The translations under genes and the position numbers were made by a program. From positions 636,700-700,699 of the forward strand of contig BCJX01000014.1 of assembly GCA_001600415.1 (NCBI GenBank): 64,000 nt of DNA, read 5' to 3'. Under the pieces are notes generated by a model. The model was not told where the DNA came from, ran no database searches, and saw only the letters and a list, made by a program, of their open reading frames with translations. The DNA comes from Pascua guehoae (taxonomy: Eukaryota > Basidiomycota > Tremellomycetes > Trichosporonales > Trichosporonaceae). Within the stretch, counting starts at the first letter, position 1. The number at the start of each line of letters is the position of its first letter. Of this stretch, positions 23,498-34,552 are shown one piece after another.

Positions 23498-26027
23498 GTT
23501 GCCTTGCCAACCAACCAACGCCGTCCATGCTCAAGTCCTTGTTGTTCCCCCTCAATCCCATTATCGCTGTATATACATTCGCATTCAACCTGACCGACCC
23601 TCTCCCTATCATTGTACGGAAACCCCGATCCACCAGCCACCATCCAAAAACCATAAGACATTCAGGCATCACCCAGCCTGGCCACAAAACACAAACCAAA
23701 TCACTCGTACCCCTTGTCCGCCATCATTGTCCAAGCATTCATCCACTGTCAAAGTCCACGGGCGCCCGAGCTCCCAGCCGGCCTTGTTTAGGAACACGTA
23801 GTAGCACAGCATGGATTCGTTGTACTGAAGGAGCAGTATGTATCTAAAATTGCGGACAGCCACGGCAGGTTACGGCCGAACGCGGGAAGTGGGGAGGGAA
23901 ACCAGTCGGCTTTGCACATTACTGACATTGACCAACCCACCAGCCAGCTGTTAGGTGATCGATCGATCGGTATCAGCAGTTTGGCACTCGGACCACTCAA
24001 TCGGCCTCAGCCAGAGCAACGCACGGTGCTCTCGACGCCATCTACCATCCCGCAGACCGGAGAGGCCGGAGCGCAGGCCCGTTGGCTGGGAGCCAGCCCA
24101 AACGGCTCACGTACCAAGGTCTGTGGCTCAACTATAGATTACCCAGCCGCTAGCGGCCCGTGCGTACCACATGACCATGACATGACATGGCATGACAGGA
24201 CATGACATGACATGACACGAGTCGAGCTTCCGCACAGTCTGCACCATGCAACTCGGGCCCTTGTCTGACTGAATGCGGGGTACCGGGACGGCGTGGTATG
24301 TTCTGGGGGGCAACGCCACCTGGTGGCGCCCATCCAACGCCAAGGAGTAACGATGGCGACATCCGGCAGAGCCGATACTGGGGTCTGCCCAGGGTCTGAC
24401 TGAGGCTGAATCTGTATGGATTTTTGGAGATACAGGCTTGATACCAGATACCAGATGTCAGATACCAGATATTCGTAACGGTCCGGCACGTCCGGCACGC
24501 AAACTAGGAATGGGGACCCCGCGAACCCTTCCGAGCCAGCGGCCATGCCTGCGAGTCCTGCGGGGCTCACGGGCGGTGGCGGCGGCGTCTTTGGATCTTG
24601 GGTCTTGTGATCTGACTCTGATGCCTGATGCCGAAATACCGAGGACCCCCGAGGTCCCGAGGTCGTCCCGAGTATGGGGCCCGACAGGTGGCTGCTGCAA
24701 GGCAACGACAAGTTGTCACTCGTAACGCCCAACTCTCGCGGGTGGATTAACCGGAGGCGACATGATAACAGGGGGCCAGACGTTGCTTCTCTCCGACAGG
24801 GAGAGGCGACAATAGCGAGGATGTGACGAATGCGCCAAGCTCTCGACCCGTGCATGCGTGCATGTGGGACCTACACGATTAGCTCGGTTGGGACAGAACC
24901 ACGCAATGGATCGAGGAAGGAATGGTGTCAATGCAACCATGATCGTACACCGAGGCAACAGAGACTGATAGACATGTTGCAGAGCACGGCAGAGCCCGTG
25001 TGCCGGTGTACCGGTCTATACAGCATTGACCTCATCTGAGACGATAAGTCATCTTCTTGCCATCATGCCCCGTCTCATGTCTCACCCGACGAGGATCCTT
25101 GCCTCTTCCCAGCTCTCCCTGCAGCACCCATCATGAACCTCACTCACCTTGCGTCACGGCTCGTCAACTTGGCCCTCCGTATCGGACTGTACCGCCGTCA
25201 GCCACAAAGCCAACTCGTACCAGCATGCCATTCTGCCAGATTTGGGCCCCAGAAAGCCAGAAAGCCTTGAAGCGCCACTCGCAGCCGCCACCGCCACTTT
25301 GACCTGCCACTGTTGGTTCCTGAGCCACCTCGGTTTCAACACTACAGTACAACTTTCGTCTTCCCTCGAGCCTCCTCTCGTTTCTTCCTCTCGTCGTCCT
25401 TGTCCCGTTCCCCCATTTTCCTTTCCTATTTCCACTCCCATTTCCATTTCCATTCTATTCCATTCATTCATTCATCCATTCCATTATTGTATCACTGTTA
25501 CTCCCTCCTTCCCTTCCTCCCCACCCTTGTTCCAGTCCACACTGCTTCGCGTGCTTCTCACATCTGCTCCCGCTCCGCTCCTCTCCGCTCCGACGCCTCA
25601 CGCCTCACGCCTCACGCCGCAGCCGCACGCACTGACGCGTCTCGCCTGTCGCCGACCCTCCCGGTGTCCTGGAGGAAGCAAGGAAGCCGCCGCAGGAGGC
25701 TGATCCCGAGGAGGTGTGCTCTAGTGATCCCCGCACATCAACGTCATCACCGCCGGCCGGCCCACAAGTGACCGGCGCCCAGGCCGACGAGCACCGAGCA
25801 ACGAGCACGGGCCGCAAGCCGAACGTGCACGCGCAGAAGAAGGATCGAGCAGCACGCGCTCTTTGATACCCGACAAGCGAGGAGCGCCACCAGAAGGAAG
25901 GTATCTATCCGCCTGCCGCCTGGATCGCGGCGTGGCCCACGTAGCCTTTGGATCCGCAGTTCAGGCCCATCCCCACTGGCGATACCCCGCTCGCACCCTC
26001 AAGCCAGCCACCAGCCGCCCCCGCGTC
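23498..26027. other. 2.5-kb intergenic region with simple repeats
   Basis: No supported gene. It contains CATGA pentamers (24169-24218), repeats of the GATACCAGA type near 24440-24475, and C/T-rich sequence at 25330-25600 that probably belongs to the promoter or leader of the RNase III gene. A minus-strand frame of 238 codons (24139-24855) encodes the CATGA repeat and is not credible. Confidence 0.45.
24169..24218. repeat. CATGA pentanucleotide microsatellite
   Basis: About ten copies of CATGA with a few substitutions (CATGG, CAGGA). Confidence 0.85.
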
Positions 26028-28126
26028 ATGCCCGCAATGTCGCCAAAGAGCCCGCCAATCGCCCCCGATATGCCTCCTCCAACAACCGGGGCGGGGAAGA
26101 CGCCGTGGTTTCCCCCGGCCAGGCAAGCACGACGCGCAGCCTCCGCCGCCCCCTCACCCGTGTCCGAACCAGACACTGTGACCCGTCTGCGCGCGGCGTC
26201 GGTTGCTCCGCAACCCAAGCAGGCATCGCCGACGGCTCCAGAGTCATCGGTGAGCGCACACCGCCCGCCCATCCACCCTCTCCCAGCCAAACCTGTTCAG
26301 GCGGCTGAGGACTCCAAGTCCGCTGTTCTCGGGACCTTCCCCGCTTCCTCCACCTTCCCCCGTCCAAACCTTCCCTCATCACTCCCACCCAAGCCTACCG
26401 CGGCAGCGACCTCGGTACCGCCCCTTGTGGTTTCCCCAGTCCCACTGTCACCAACCGCGACGCACACGCCACCGGCAGCCACCTCTGGGTCGTCCGCTTT
26501 ATTCCTTCCGCCAAAGCCCAACTGGGAGGTACCCACCAACGCGCCATGGCACCCTCCTACTGCGGCAGCTAAGGAAGACGCAAAAGGGAAAGGGAAGAAA
26601 ACTATCGCGGACAAGACGGACACTGTACGGCCGTCGTCCCCTGGCAACTGGATAGTGGCGACGTGTGGTTCATTACACTCGTGGGTCACTACCTCGGCAG
26701 CGTCACGCAACCCCTTCATCCCGTCATCGTCGTCTACGGGACCATCGGTTCATGCGACGTCGTCGCAGCCATACCTCCCACGTGAGGCAGGAGATTCCTC
26801 AGCCTCAGGCTCCCAAACCATCCTTGGTCCCCGGGGGGTGAAGCGCGTGCATGATGACCAGGTGGAGGAAGACGACCATCAGAACCGCCGCCCAAAGACC
26901 GATTTCCAGTGGACAGCCGACAGCGACGACGGGCGGGACGGCGACGGGGCACCGGGAATGTACCTCTCACTTGCGCGTACGCGAACAGTGAGCATTGACA
27001 TCAAGCCCGGCAGTGCTGGGGACCCCATTGCGATGCTCCCTCTCCCACTACCGAGCAAGCGGCAGAAGAAGGGCGCAAATCGCGCTGTCCTTCTTCCCGT
27101 GGAACAACTGCCTGTGTACCCGCTCCCGCCCCTGCCACCCATCGAGGACGAGGATCTTCTCAAGCAGGTATTCACCCACTCGAGCCTGTTTGAGCGCGAG
27201 GTTGGCCTCTTCGAGTACACCGAAGACAGACCAGTTCGCCACTACGAAAAGCTCGAGCACGTTGGCGACTCAATCCTGGGCATGATCGTCACCACTTGGC
27301 TGCACGAACTTGAGCCTCAACTAACGTGTGGCACTGCCACGGTGGGTTTTCTTGCATGGTCACTTCTAACCCACCAGAAACTGAAGGCTCACCTCGTCTC
27401 GAACGCAACGCTCTCGCACCTCTCGGGAATGTACAACTTCCCCCAGCGCATGAACGGCGACCCGCGCCTCCTCCCTGTACTCCGTGCGCAAACAGACGTA
27501 CGCGCCGCCCTCGTCGAGGCGTACATTGCTGGACTGTACATGTCCTACCCTCTCGAGACGCGCATGACCGACGGCTTTGCCACGGTCACCGCGTGGCTCC
27601 GTGAGATGTACGAGCCGCTCTTCGAGTTCTTCCTCGACTATATGCGCAGCGAGCATCTGCAGCACTATTCCGCGCTCGGAATGGATCCCGACGGCATTGT
27701 CGATGTCGCTCCCAGCCCCCAGGAGGTGGAGCGCCTCGACGCACGCGCAGAGGGCATGGGACTCCTTCTCGCCATGTACGGCAAGACGACTGCTCGTGCC
27801 GTCGAGTACGACACGCTGCGCTTCGAGACGTCAGTTGGTCCCCTCTGGAAGCTCACGTGTTCGGTCGATGGAATTGAAATGGGTCACGCGACACGCCCCA
27901 CCAAGCTCAAGGCTCGCAACGCCGCTGCGTGGGAGGCAGCCAAGAAGCTGGGACTGACGGTGAGTCGACGAGCGCGGTTGGGGTCGGCCGAGTTCCGCCA
28001 CGGCGGGGCTGGCCGCGAAATGCAAGTTTGCATCCGAACCCCAGATATCGCAACTTTGTTGTCGTAATCAGGGTGGCGGCTGATGATGGGAATGAGCATG
28101 AGACTGACAACCAGGCAATGCCCTAA
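26028..28126 (+). CDS. Ribonuclease III with disordered N-terminus and C-terminal dsRBD
   Basis: Three exons (26028-27341, 27378-27959, 28115-28126) give 635 residues. Residues 1 to about 340 are Pro/Ser/Ala-rich. The RNase III domain follows: VFTHSSLF, then the signature YEKLEHVGDSIL (Glu407, Glu410, Asp414), then LKAHLVSNATLSHL, then ALVEAYIAGLYMS with Glu485. The C-terminus (FETSVGPLWKLTCSV ... TKLKARNAAAWEAAKKLGL) is a double-stranded RNA-binding domain. Such enzymes cut dsRNA hairpins during rRNA and snRNA maturation (Rnt1/Pac1 type). The 36 bases 27342-27377 would add 12 in-frame residues, but they start GTGGGT, hold TTCTAAC and end CAG, and they interrupt a block that is continuous in the family, so I treat them as an intron. 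The position equal to E. coli Asp114 is Ala482. The last intron (GTGAGT...CTGACAACCAG) leads to a four-codon final exon. The start is the first ATG; the frame is open upstream. Confidence 0.9.
27342..27377 (+). other. 36-base in-frame intron in the RNase III gene
   Basis: Donor GTGGGT, branch TTCTAAC, acceptor CCACCAG, length divisible by three and free of stops. Retention would insert 12 residues into the helix before LKAHLVSNATL. Confidence 0.75.
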
Positions 28127-29093
28127 GGCACATGTCCAGCCGTCCACACCAGCAAGGCACTTCCATCTCCGATCCGCAAATACAGCATTCCGTCCCCCCA
28201 AACCCTTGCTGCGCACCAGTTCCAAGTTCCTCGTCGCCGCTTTCTCCGCCGCCGCCGAAAGTCTCCTTCACATTACGTCAAGAGAATTCCCCCGTGAATG
28301 GAGTATTCTCACCTCTCCAATCTTCGCATCGGTGCGGAGACACGGCGCAACTCTACGCTACCACGCGCCAGCCTCGCCACAGCCGCCTCTTTCGCCAACT
28401 TCACGCCCGCCACGACCGACTCTGTATCCCAGCGCACGATTTCGCCACAAACACCGCTGTGTGCCACACTCCCGCAGCTTCATACCTCACGTTCAACTCC
28501 ACATCATTCCTCTCTCTGTGTCATTAGCTTCACTCCCTGTAGCCCTACCCCACCATTCACTCCATCGACACTCTCACGCCTGCTCATCACATGACCCCTG
28601 GCATGTCCAGCCCCTCCAACATCGCTCTCATCGTTCAACACCGTGTCATAGACTATGGTATGTCATCATGTCATTAAGTTCCAGCTACAGCCTTCACCTT
28701 GTAATTGGACGGTCCTGCAGAACAGCACGAATAGGAGCAGCTCAAGGCTGTTGTTGCTCAGCGCCACGTGCCCCCTGCCGCTTCTGTCTCTGGTCTGTGT
28801 CCTGGTAGGCACGGCCAGGACGACATACCAAAAATATGCAAGGACCCCGCCGGTTGGCAGTAGAGAACTGATGCCCCCGGGGATGGGCTAGCCCGCCCAA
28901 CAGAATTGCCACTCTGGACGGTACTGATGGGGCCATGGGCACTCGTTAATCCCAGCCCACCTCCGGCCACACCAGTAGGGCAAGATCGACTATGACTTTG
29001 CCCTTAATTGCCATTCACACCCCTTTGGCGCAACGGTCTCCCCATCCGCCGCAACTCAGGAGCAAAAGGTTGGCAGGCCCACGTGCCGCTCCA
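28127..29093. other. Intergenic, nothing supported
   Basis: Contains 3' flank of the RNase III gene and C/T-rich sequence. A tRNA-like TTTGGCGCAACGGT sequence near 29026 has no matching arms. Confidence 0.45.
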
Positions 29094-29172
29094 TGCCCAC
29101 AGACAGACTCGAACTATCGACCTCACCCTCGTTCGTACGAAAGGCGCGCTCTACCAACTGAGCTATACAGGC
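29094..29172 (-). tRNA. tRNA-Thr (CGT), with a 6-base intron
   Basis: Acceptor GCCTGTA/TGTGGGC, D-arm GCTC...GAGC, anticodon stem CGCCT/GGGTG, T-arm GATAG-TTCGAGT-CTGTC, discriminator A. The loop reads TTCGTA plus six extra bases plus A, so anticodon CGT with a 6-base intron after position 37. A second copy on the same strand is at 31252-31330. The acceptor stem has three G:U pairs, and the anticodon stem two. Confidence 0.82.
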
Positions 29173-30196
29173 AAGCTTGACACGATGGCATGCCCGCCCA
29201 GCTCGATTGCCTTGGGGTCCGGCGAACTCCTCTCGCAGCGGGGGTGGTGCTGTTCAAGACACACTACCCCGGGGTGGAGTGTGGCACATGACGCTGTGAT
29301 CTGCAGGCTGCTGGCACGAGAACACAGTTGCTGTTCTGACCGACTTACACCCTCACTTCCCCGCCACAGTTCGCCAATTGTGGATGCCAGCCACACGCTG
29401 GCATCATGCTCCCCATCGACTTCACTGCTTTCCTCGCACTCAGAGGCGCTCTCATGCTGTGGGTTTCCGGTTGTGGCTGATTCCCGCCATGTTTGCGTAC
29501 ATGTCCTACGCCAACTGTTCAGCAGTGGCCAGCAAGTCCAATTCTCAGCGAGAGGAAGCGTTGTCACTGTAAAAATGGTGTCCATGGCCTGAGACAATAT
29601 TGGCATGAAGAGAGAAACTCTCCCCTCCCCTCACCCACGCTGACAACACTGTGCAAAAGGTTCAGGTGCAGCCACCCCTGTTGACACTGTTTGCTTGACT
29701 CGTAGACGTGACAAGCGTCGTAGCCCGGCAGAGACGTTTTGACGCAGCCGCGAAGGACCCTCAAACTTTGGCGGGCAAGCAGAAGCCAACGACGGGCCCA
29801 TGTTCCCGCGCTCGCCGTGTCACGTTGGTCACTGCCGGCCTCCGTTGGCGTGTTTCAACCCCAGCAAAAGCAGGAGGGTCGCCTCGGCTTCGCCTCGCCG
29901 AAAGATTTAGGCAGAACGATATGAAGCGACCGTCAACACAACGACCGTTGGACCGATGCGATAACTCTGCCAATTCGACCATGGGCAAGCCGAGGAACGA
30001 GTGCGCCGAAAGGCGATGGGACCAACCGCTCATCAATTTTGCCGACTTCCCTTATCTACATTGTTCTATCACCTAGAGGCTGTTCACCCAGACCTGGGTC
30101 GGCTACCCATCCTCACTACTCATCCTTCGTGCTCATCTCATTACTCAGGAGAGGGCGCCACAATTGTACGCCCTCGACATTGTCCTCTCCGTGGTC
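29173..30196. other. Intergenic between tRNA-Thr and tRNA-Ala
   Basis: No gene or repeat recognised. Confidence 0.45.
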
Positions 30197-30295
30197 GGGC
30201 GTGTAGCTCAGTTGGTAGAGCGCGACATTCGCAAGATGTGGATACATCCTGCGCACTAATTGTCGAGGTCTTTGGTTCGATTCCTAACTCGTCCA
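30197..30295 (+). tRNA. tRNA-Ala (CGC), with a 26-base intron
   Basis: Acceptor GGGCGTG/CTCGTCC with the G3:U70 pair that identifies alanine tRNAs, D-arm GCTC...GAGC, anticodon stem CGACA/TGTCG, anticodon CGC at 30230-30232, a 26-base intron at 30234-30259, T-loop TTCGATT, discriminator A. Confidence 0.88.
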
Positions 30296-30767
30296 TCATC
30301 ATCACTTTTTGTCAGTGGCCCCTTGCCCTTCAACGTCGGTATAACAGGCGAGGAGTTTGGCCAGTGTCGTGCGCAACAGAACGGCCCGTCACGACGACGC
30401 GGCTGACAGGCACCAGGAAAAGAAAGCGCCCTTCTTCTCCACAACCCCTGGTAGTAACAGTGGTGTTGCACTTGCTCAAGTCTCGTGAGGCGGTCAATAA
30501 ACTTGGACGCGTCACAAAGGGGGTCAAGAGGCCGTCGACCGGATAAGGTCCTGCTTTGGTAGGTATCCCACGTTAGACGAGCGCAGTTGGTCCCCCGATC
30601 AGTCTACACGCCCAGTGCCTCTTGTACCATTGTCCTTGCCTTGGAGGTCCACCCCTAGAAAGGTAAATATCCCCCAACCCCACTCCCCTTTCACGGCTCT
30701 CAAATCTATTCATCCATCGGGGCCACCACACGCGCAAACCAACTCGACGAATCAGACGGCCTCCATC
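30296..30767. other. Promoter region of the small secreted protein gene
   Basis: Near 30658-30712 the sequence GGTAAATATCCCCC ... CTCTCAAATCT matches the promoter of the defensin-like gene (GGTATATAAACCCC ... CTCTCAAATCT at 33163-33200), which shows that promoter and gene were duplicated together. Confidence 0.55.
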
Positions 30768-31101
30768 ATGAGACTCCACCTCCTCGTTACCCTCTTCGTC
30801 TCAGCCGCCCTTGTTGCCGCCACTCCCATTGCCGAAGCCGCTCCCGCCCCAGAGGCCAACTCGGGGAGCCTCGACCGCGAAGCGCAAGTGCTGTCGCAGT
30901 TGGGCTTGTGTTGGTTAGGACAGGGACCGGAGGTACATGGAGTGAGTAGCATTTATGACCACAGGGCGAGGTAAAAACACCAAAGCTAACTTCCGTCGCT
31001 GTCAGTGTTCTTGTGGGAAACTGCGGGGTGGTTGGTGCCGCAGTCCCCTTTGGCACTTTGCCACAGCTGGAAGTGATAGGCCTCTGGAAGACCACCCGTG
31101 A
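30768..31101 (+). pseudogene. Degenerate paralogue of the defensin-like gene; may still encode an 89-residue secreted peptide
   Basis: The signal peptide (MRLHLLVTLFVSAALVAATP) is nearly that of the intact gene at 33290 (MKFQLLVALFASAALVTASP), and the promoters match. The spliced frame (30768-30941, 31006-31101; intron GTGAGT...GTCAG with branch AAGCTAAC) is open for 89 residues but has only four Cys. The Lys-Arg processing site and first Cys residues of the intact gene have their counterparts in a different frame, where a stop follows soon after. So an indel has broken the ancestral frame, and the present frame encodes an altered C-terminal half. I infer decay after duplication; a functional divergent peptide remains possible. 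Confidence 0.55.
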
Positions 31102-31251
31102 AGATGAGGGGCAGTACAAAGTGTGTAGAAGACGACGAGTACCAGATGAGAATACGTATCACACCATACTGGAAACAACTCTGGCAGTTTTGACTCTGAA
31201 GATAACGACCGTCACACAGCAAAACAAGACAGGCACACCTGCCCTGCTCCA

Positions 31252-31330
31252 TGCCCACAGACAGACTCGAACTATCGACCTCACCCTCGTTCTTACGAAA
31301 GGCGCGCTCTACCAACTGAGCTATACAGGC
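31252..31330 (-). tRNA. tRNA-Thr (CGT), second copy, with a 6-base intron
   Basis: Identical to the copy at 29094-29172 except for one base in the 6-base intron. The 3' flank (GGGCATGGAGC) is also shared. Confidence 0.82.
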
Positions 31331-33164
31331 AAAGCTGACGTGCTTGTTACTCGGGGCATCGGAGTTTGTTTGCATTGAGGAAGGTGGGGTTGCGGGTGAG
31401 TGTGACCCGCCTTTACAGATGCCTCCGGTTGCGATGCGGCTGGTTGGTTGGCTGCCTCGCCCATACACTGCCCTTGTCAAAGTGGCACATCTATTGCCTC
31501 ACATTCCAGATACCGAATAGTGCTGGCCTTTGTTCGGCCTTCTGCATCGTTATACCACCGCTTGGCAACTTGCTCTATATAATACTTATCTCACTCTGAA
31601 TTATTCACCCGTCGGTCTTCCCTCATCGCCAACGGGTAACATCGCCCCATATGGCGCTGGGGTGTTGGAAAATGTTGTTCTTTGTGGCCACAGTGGAAAA
31701 TGTCGGAAGTTGATGTTGTCGTGTAGACATGACGACCGTCGATGACGTGGGTGTGGCGAGGGGGGGCATCACGATCCGTGGGTTCGTCGTAGGGCGAGGC
31801 AGATGGGGTGCCGCCACTTTGTAGAACCCCGAACTCAGAAACAAAGTACCTTACGTTCCCGGGGACTCGGCAGTGACTGCGGGGACTGGCGACCACGAGT
31901 AGACCATCCGTGTGTCACTCCCAGCCCTCCAGGCTCCACACTAGTGTCTCCTCGGTTGAGAGACGTTTTAGGCAGAATATTAGGTGAACTAAACCTAAAG
32001 ACTGTTGGAGCGATAAAAGAAAAAGCAAAAGCTATGAAAGCCAAACGCCGTTGGAGAGATGCAAATAATTTCACGGAGTGCAATGCGAGAACGTGGTCAA
32101 CGCGTTGTAATCTGAGTGGAGCGAGGAGCTCGCAGCGCGCGTGGAGGAGCGGTCCAGTGTGTCGGCCGAATCGACGATGCAAATCCGAATTGCCGACAGG
32201 TACACCACAGTTAACTCAGTCTTCTATGACCGTCTTTTTCATCATAACCCACTACTTCATGAAGTCAGTAGTGTCCCCCCAAAACCTACTACTGCCAGTG
32301 ATATCATGTTTGTTGTCTAACTGACGTGTCGAAGGCCGTTGCGAAGGCAACAAACTCGGCGGTGTAAGAACCCCGAATCACCTTATCACATCAATCTTCC
32401 CCTGGACCGACGGCTACTTGTTCTTTCAGAAGTCACCGCATGATGACATGATGATGTCTTGGCATCTCTTTTCCAGCGCTGACCATCAAGGCATGACGAC
32501 ATGGCCACCTCACCATCCCCAAAAACCGAACCCACACGTGGTGAAGCCAACTCTAACTCTGTTTATGCTTCACCATCCCGGTTCCCAAGCAGCACCCCGC
32601 TGTTTCCAGCAGAGGGCGTGGTAGCCACGTGTGTGACAGCATGCGTCAGAGAAGCTCGAATAATTTCGAACCGACTTCGGTAGATAGTGTTATCTCGAGG
32701 TCGGTGTTCTACACGCGGAACAACCACGAGAACACATGTTGAAATTACACTCATCATGAGATCATGAGTGAGCATTGTGGGGTTGGATAACATGTTGTCA
32801 AGGCGGTGATAGACTGTAACGCCTCACAACTGGGGTCATGACATCGCACTGTTGACCGACACCAAGGGGGACAGCCTTGTCGTCGCCATTCTACCATACT
32901 CCATCACCAACTAAGGTTGTTGCGGTGCTCGACTAACTCGACGAGTTTCGTCAGATGAGCGATGGACTGACGCGCTTGACAAAAATGGGGTTATGACGTT
33001 GTTGAGAGAAGCACGTCCGTCGGTCGAAGTGCAGATGTACGCTGACCGGGTGCTGTTGTTCTCCCTGTCTTCCCGCAGACAGACTCCCATCTTGCACATC
33101 TAGACGTCCAAGTAACCGTCCAAGTCAAGAGCACTCGTGCAAAGTCATCTGGCCTCCAAGAAGG
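31331..33164. other. 1.8-kb intergenic region
   Basis: No gene recognised. A plus-strand frame near 31960-32200 contains a Lys/Ala-rich helix-like stretch (IKEKAKAMKAKRRWRD) but has no support from splice sites or homology. Confidence 0.4.
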
Positions 33165-33172
33165 TATATAAA
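33165..33172 (+). promoter_or_regulatory. TATA box of the defensin-like gene
   Basis: TATATAAA, 118 bases before the ATG, followed by a C-rich tract and CTCTCAAATC that are conserved in the decayed paralogue. Confidence 0.65.
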
Positions 33173-33289
33173 CCCCCCCTCCCCCTCGCTCTCAAATCTC
33201 ATCAACGAGTCCCAACCAACTCAACAAACCACCCAACCCACTCGACCAACCACAAACCAAACGCCAAACCGCAACCACCAACTTACACC

Positions 33290-33635
33290 ATGAAGTTCCA
33301 GCTCCTCGTCGCCCTCTTCGCCTCTGCCGCCCTCGTCACGGCCTCCCCCATCACCGACGGCGACGCTGGCGCCGACGCCGCCCTCGAAAACGAAGAGGGC
33401 TACGAGCGCCTCGGCTCGCACGTCGTCTCGATCACAAAGCGCGCAAAGTGCGGCGAGGGCAGGCCGTGCATGGGCATCCTCCGCGATGAGGCGTGCAGCA
33501 CGTAAGTTTTCACCACCCCAAAAAGCGATATGGCAACACCCAAGCTGATGGTCAAGCCACTGCAAGGAGTCGTGCGGCAAGTCGTGGGGCCAGTGCGGCG
33601 GGATCGCGTGGCAGACCTGCGTGTGCCGCAACTAG
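33290..33635 (+). CDS. Defensin-like (CS-alpha-beta type) secreted prepropeptide
   Basis: Two exons (33290-33501 and 33557-33635; intron GTAAGT...GCTGATGGTCAAG) encode 96 residues. The layout is a signal peptide (1 to about 18), an acidic propeptide (DGDAGADA, ENEEGYE), a Lys-Arg Kex2-type site at 50-51, and a basic 45-residue mature part with eight Cys at 54, 60, 69, 73, 77, 84, 92 and 94. The spacing C-x3-C (73/77) and C-x-C (92/94) with an intervening Gly-rich strand is the cysteine-stabilised alpha-beta pattern of defensins. Fungal members can be antimicrobial, but activity cannot be read from sequence; a role in competition or host contact is inference. The promoter has a TATA box. A decayed paralogue lies 2.5 kb upstream and an inverted-repeat element starts 144 bases downstream. 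Confidence 0.78.
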
Positions 33636-33778
33636 ACTAGGCGCGAGGGTCAGCAGTCAATAGTGAACATGCGAGAAGTGTCGTTTTGCAGTCGTGTTCC
33701 GAGACTCGGTGCGTGGGTTTTGCCTGAGCAGTGCCGTCGGTTGGCAAACCGCGGTGAGACATGCGGTATGGTCCTGTA

Positions 33779-34002
33779 CAGGTGCGTCCGCAAAGTCGTG
33801 AGACTGTCACTTTTGAGCTTTGAGCGTGGTCTCGTCAAAGGTGCGCATGGACACTCTCTAGACCAATGCAGTGGCATAGCAACGGGACACACTGGTGATT
33901 CCTGCTTGTTGAATCCCACTTGTCCTGCGCACCGCCCTGTATGCATGTGCCGTGCGCGTACCAGCTTGACGTGGCAGTCTCACGGCTTTCCAGACACACC
34001 AG
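33779..34002. mobile_element. Inverted-repeat element, copy A (MITE-like, Tc1/mariner type)
   Basis: The 28-base left end starts CAGGTGCGTCCGCAAAGTCG (33779-33806) and ends in GAGACTG. The right end (33975-34002) is its inverted counterpart with about five mismatches. TA precedes the left end. It is longer (224 bases) than the 80- and 85-base copies and has an unrelated interior, and its right end has decayed (CACCAG instead of CACCTG). Confidence 0.6.
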
Positions 34003-34552
34003 TCGTCGTGTGCTGGCCCAATTGTGTGACGCCTATTCCATTTCTAAGGAGCTCCTGACAGGATCGCCTGGCGAGACGAAGGTTCCAATGAGCTTTATCC
34101 TCCCCCACGCTGCAGTGCCTCCCCTTGTGGGGAGGACAAAGTCGGGGATTGACAGACTCCAGTTGGGCTGTTGGTCGGAGATGTCAAATGTGGCTCTTCC
34201 CATCGCTGGACTTTCAGCCCTTGGCACGCCGTGGTCAGCATGGTTAAGGCTGCGCTCAAGAGTCTTGGTCAGGGGATGCCTCAGTCAATTCCTCCACTGG
34301 GGCTTCGTGGAACGGTTGGCGAGGTTGGGAATTGGCAAGGTAAGTTAAGTCGAGACGTAACCGCGTCAGCACCTTTCAGAAGTTACCCGCAGCCGCCGTC
34401 GTTCCGAAGAGTCCAGGCCAACACTCCGCCTGGCCGCGGTCATGACAGTCATGCTTATCATTATTACTAGTCTACAGCGTCCGTCGTATCGTCTCGTGTC
34501 GTGGTATCCCTCACCCGCCTGGGCCTCTAATAAAAAAACCTCCGACCACACT
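34003..34552. other. Intergenic, nothing supported
   Basis: It lies 3' of the SNARE gene. No repeat or gene signal was recognised. Confidence 0.4.

Noticed and set aside
24139..24855. 238-codon minus-strand open frame
   Set aside because: It partly translates the CATGA microsatellite (repeated SCHVM) and has no recognisable domain.
29020..29093. tRNA-like TTTGGCGCAACGGT and GGTTGGCAGG
   Set aside because: Resembles an A-box and part of a tRNA, but no acceptor stem, anticodon stem or T-loop can be formed; perhaps a relic next to the real tRNA-Thr.
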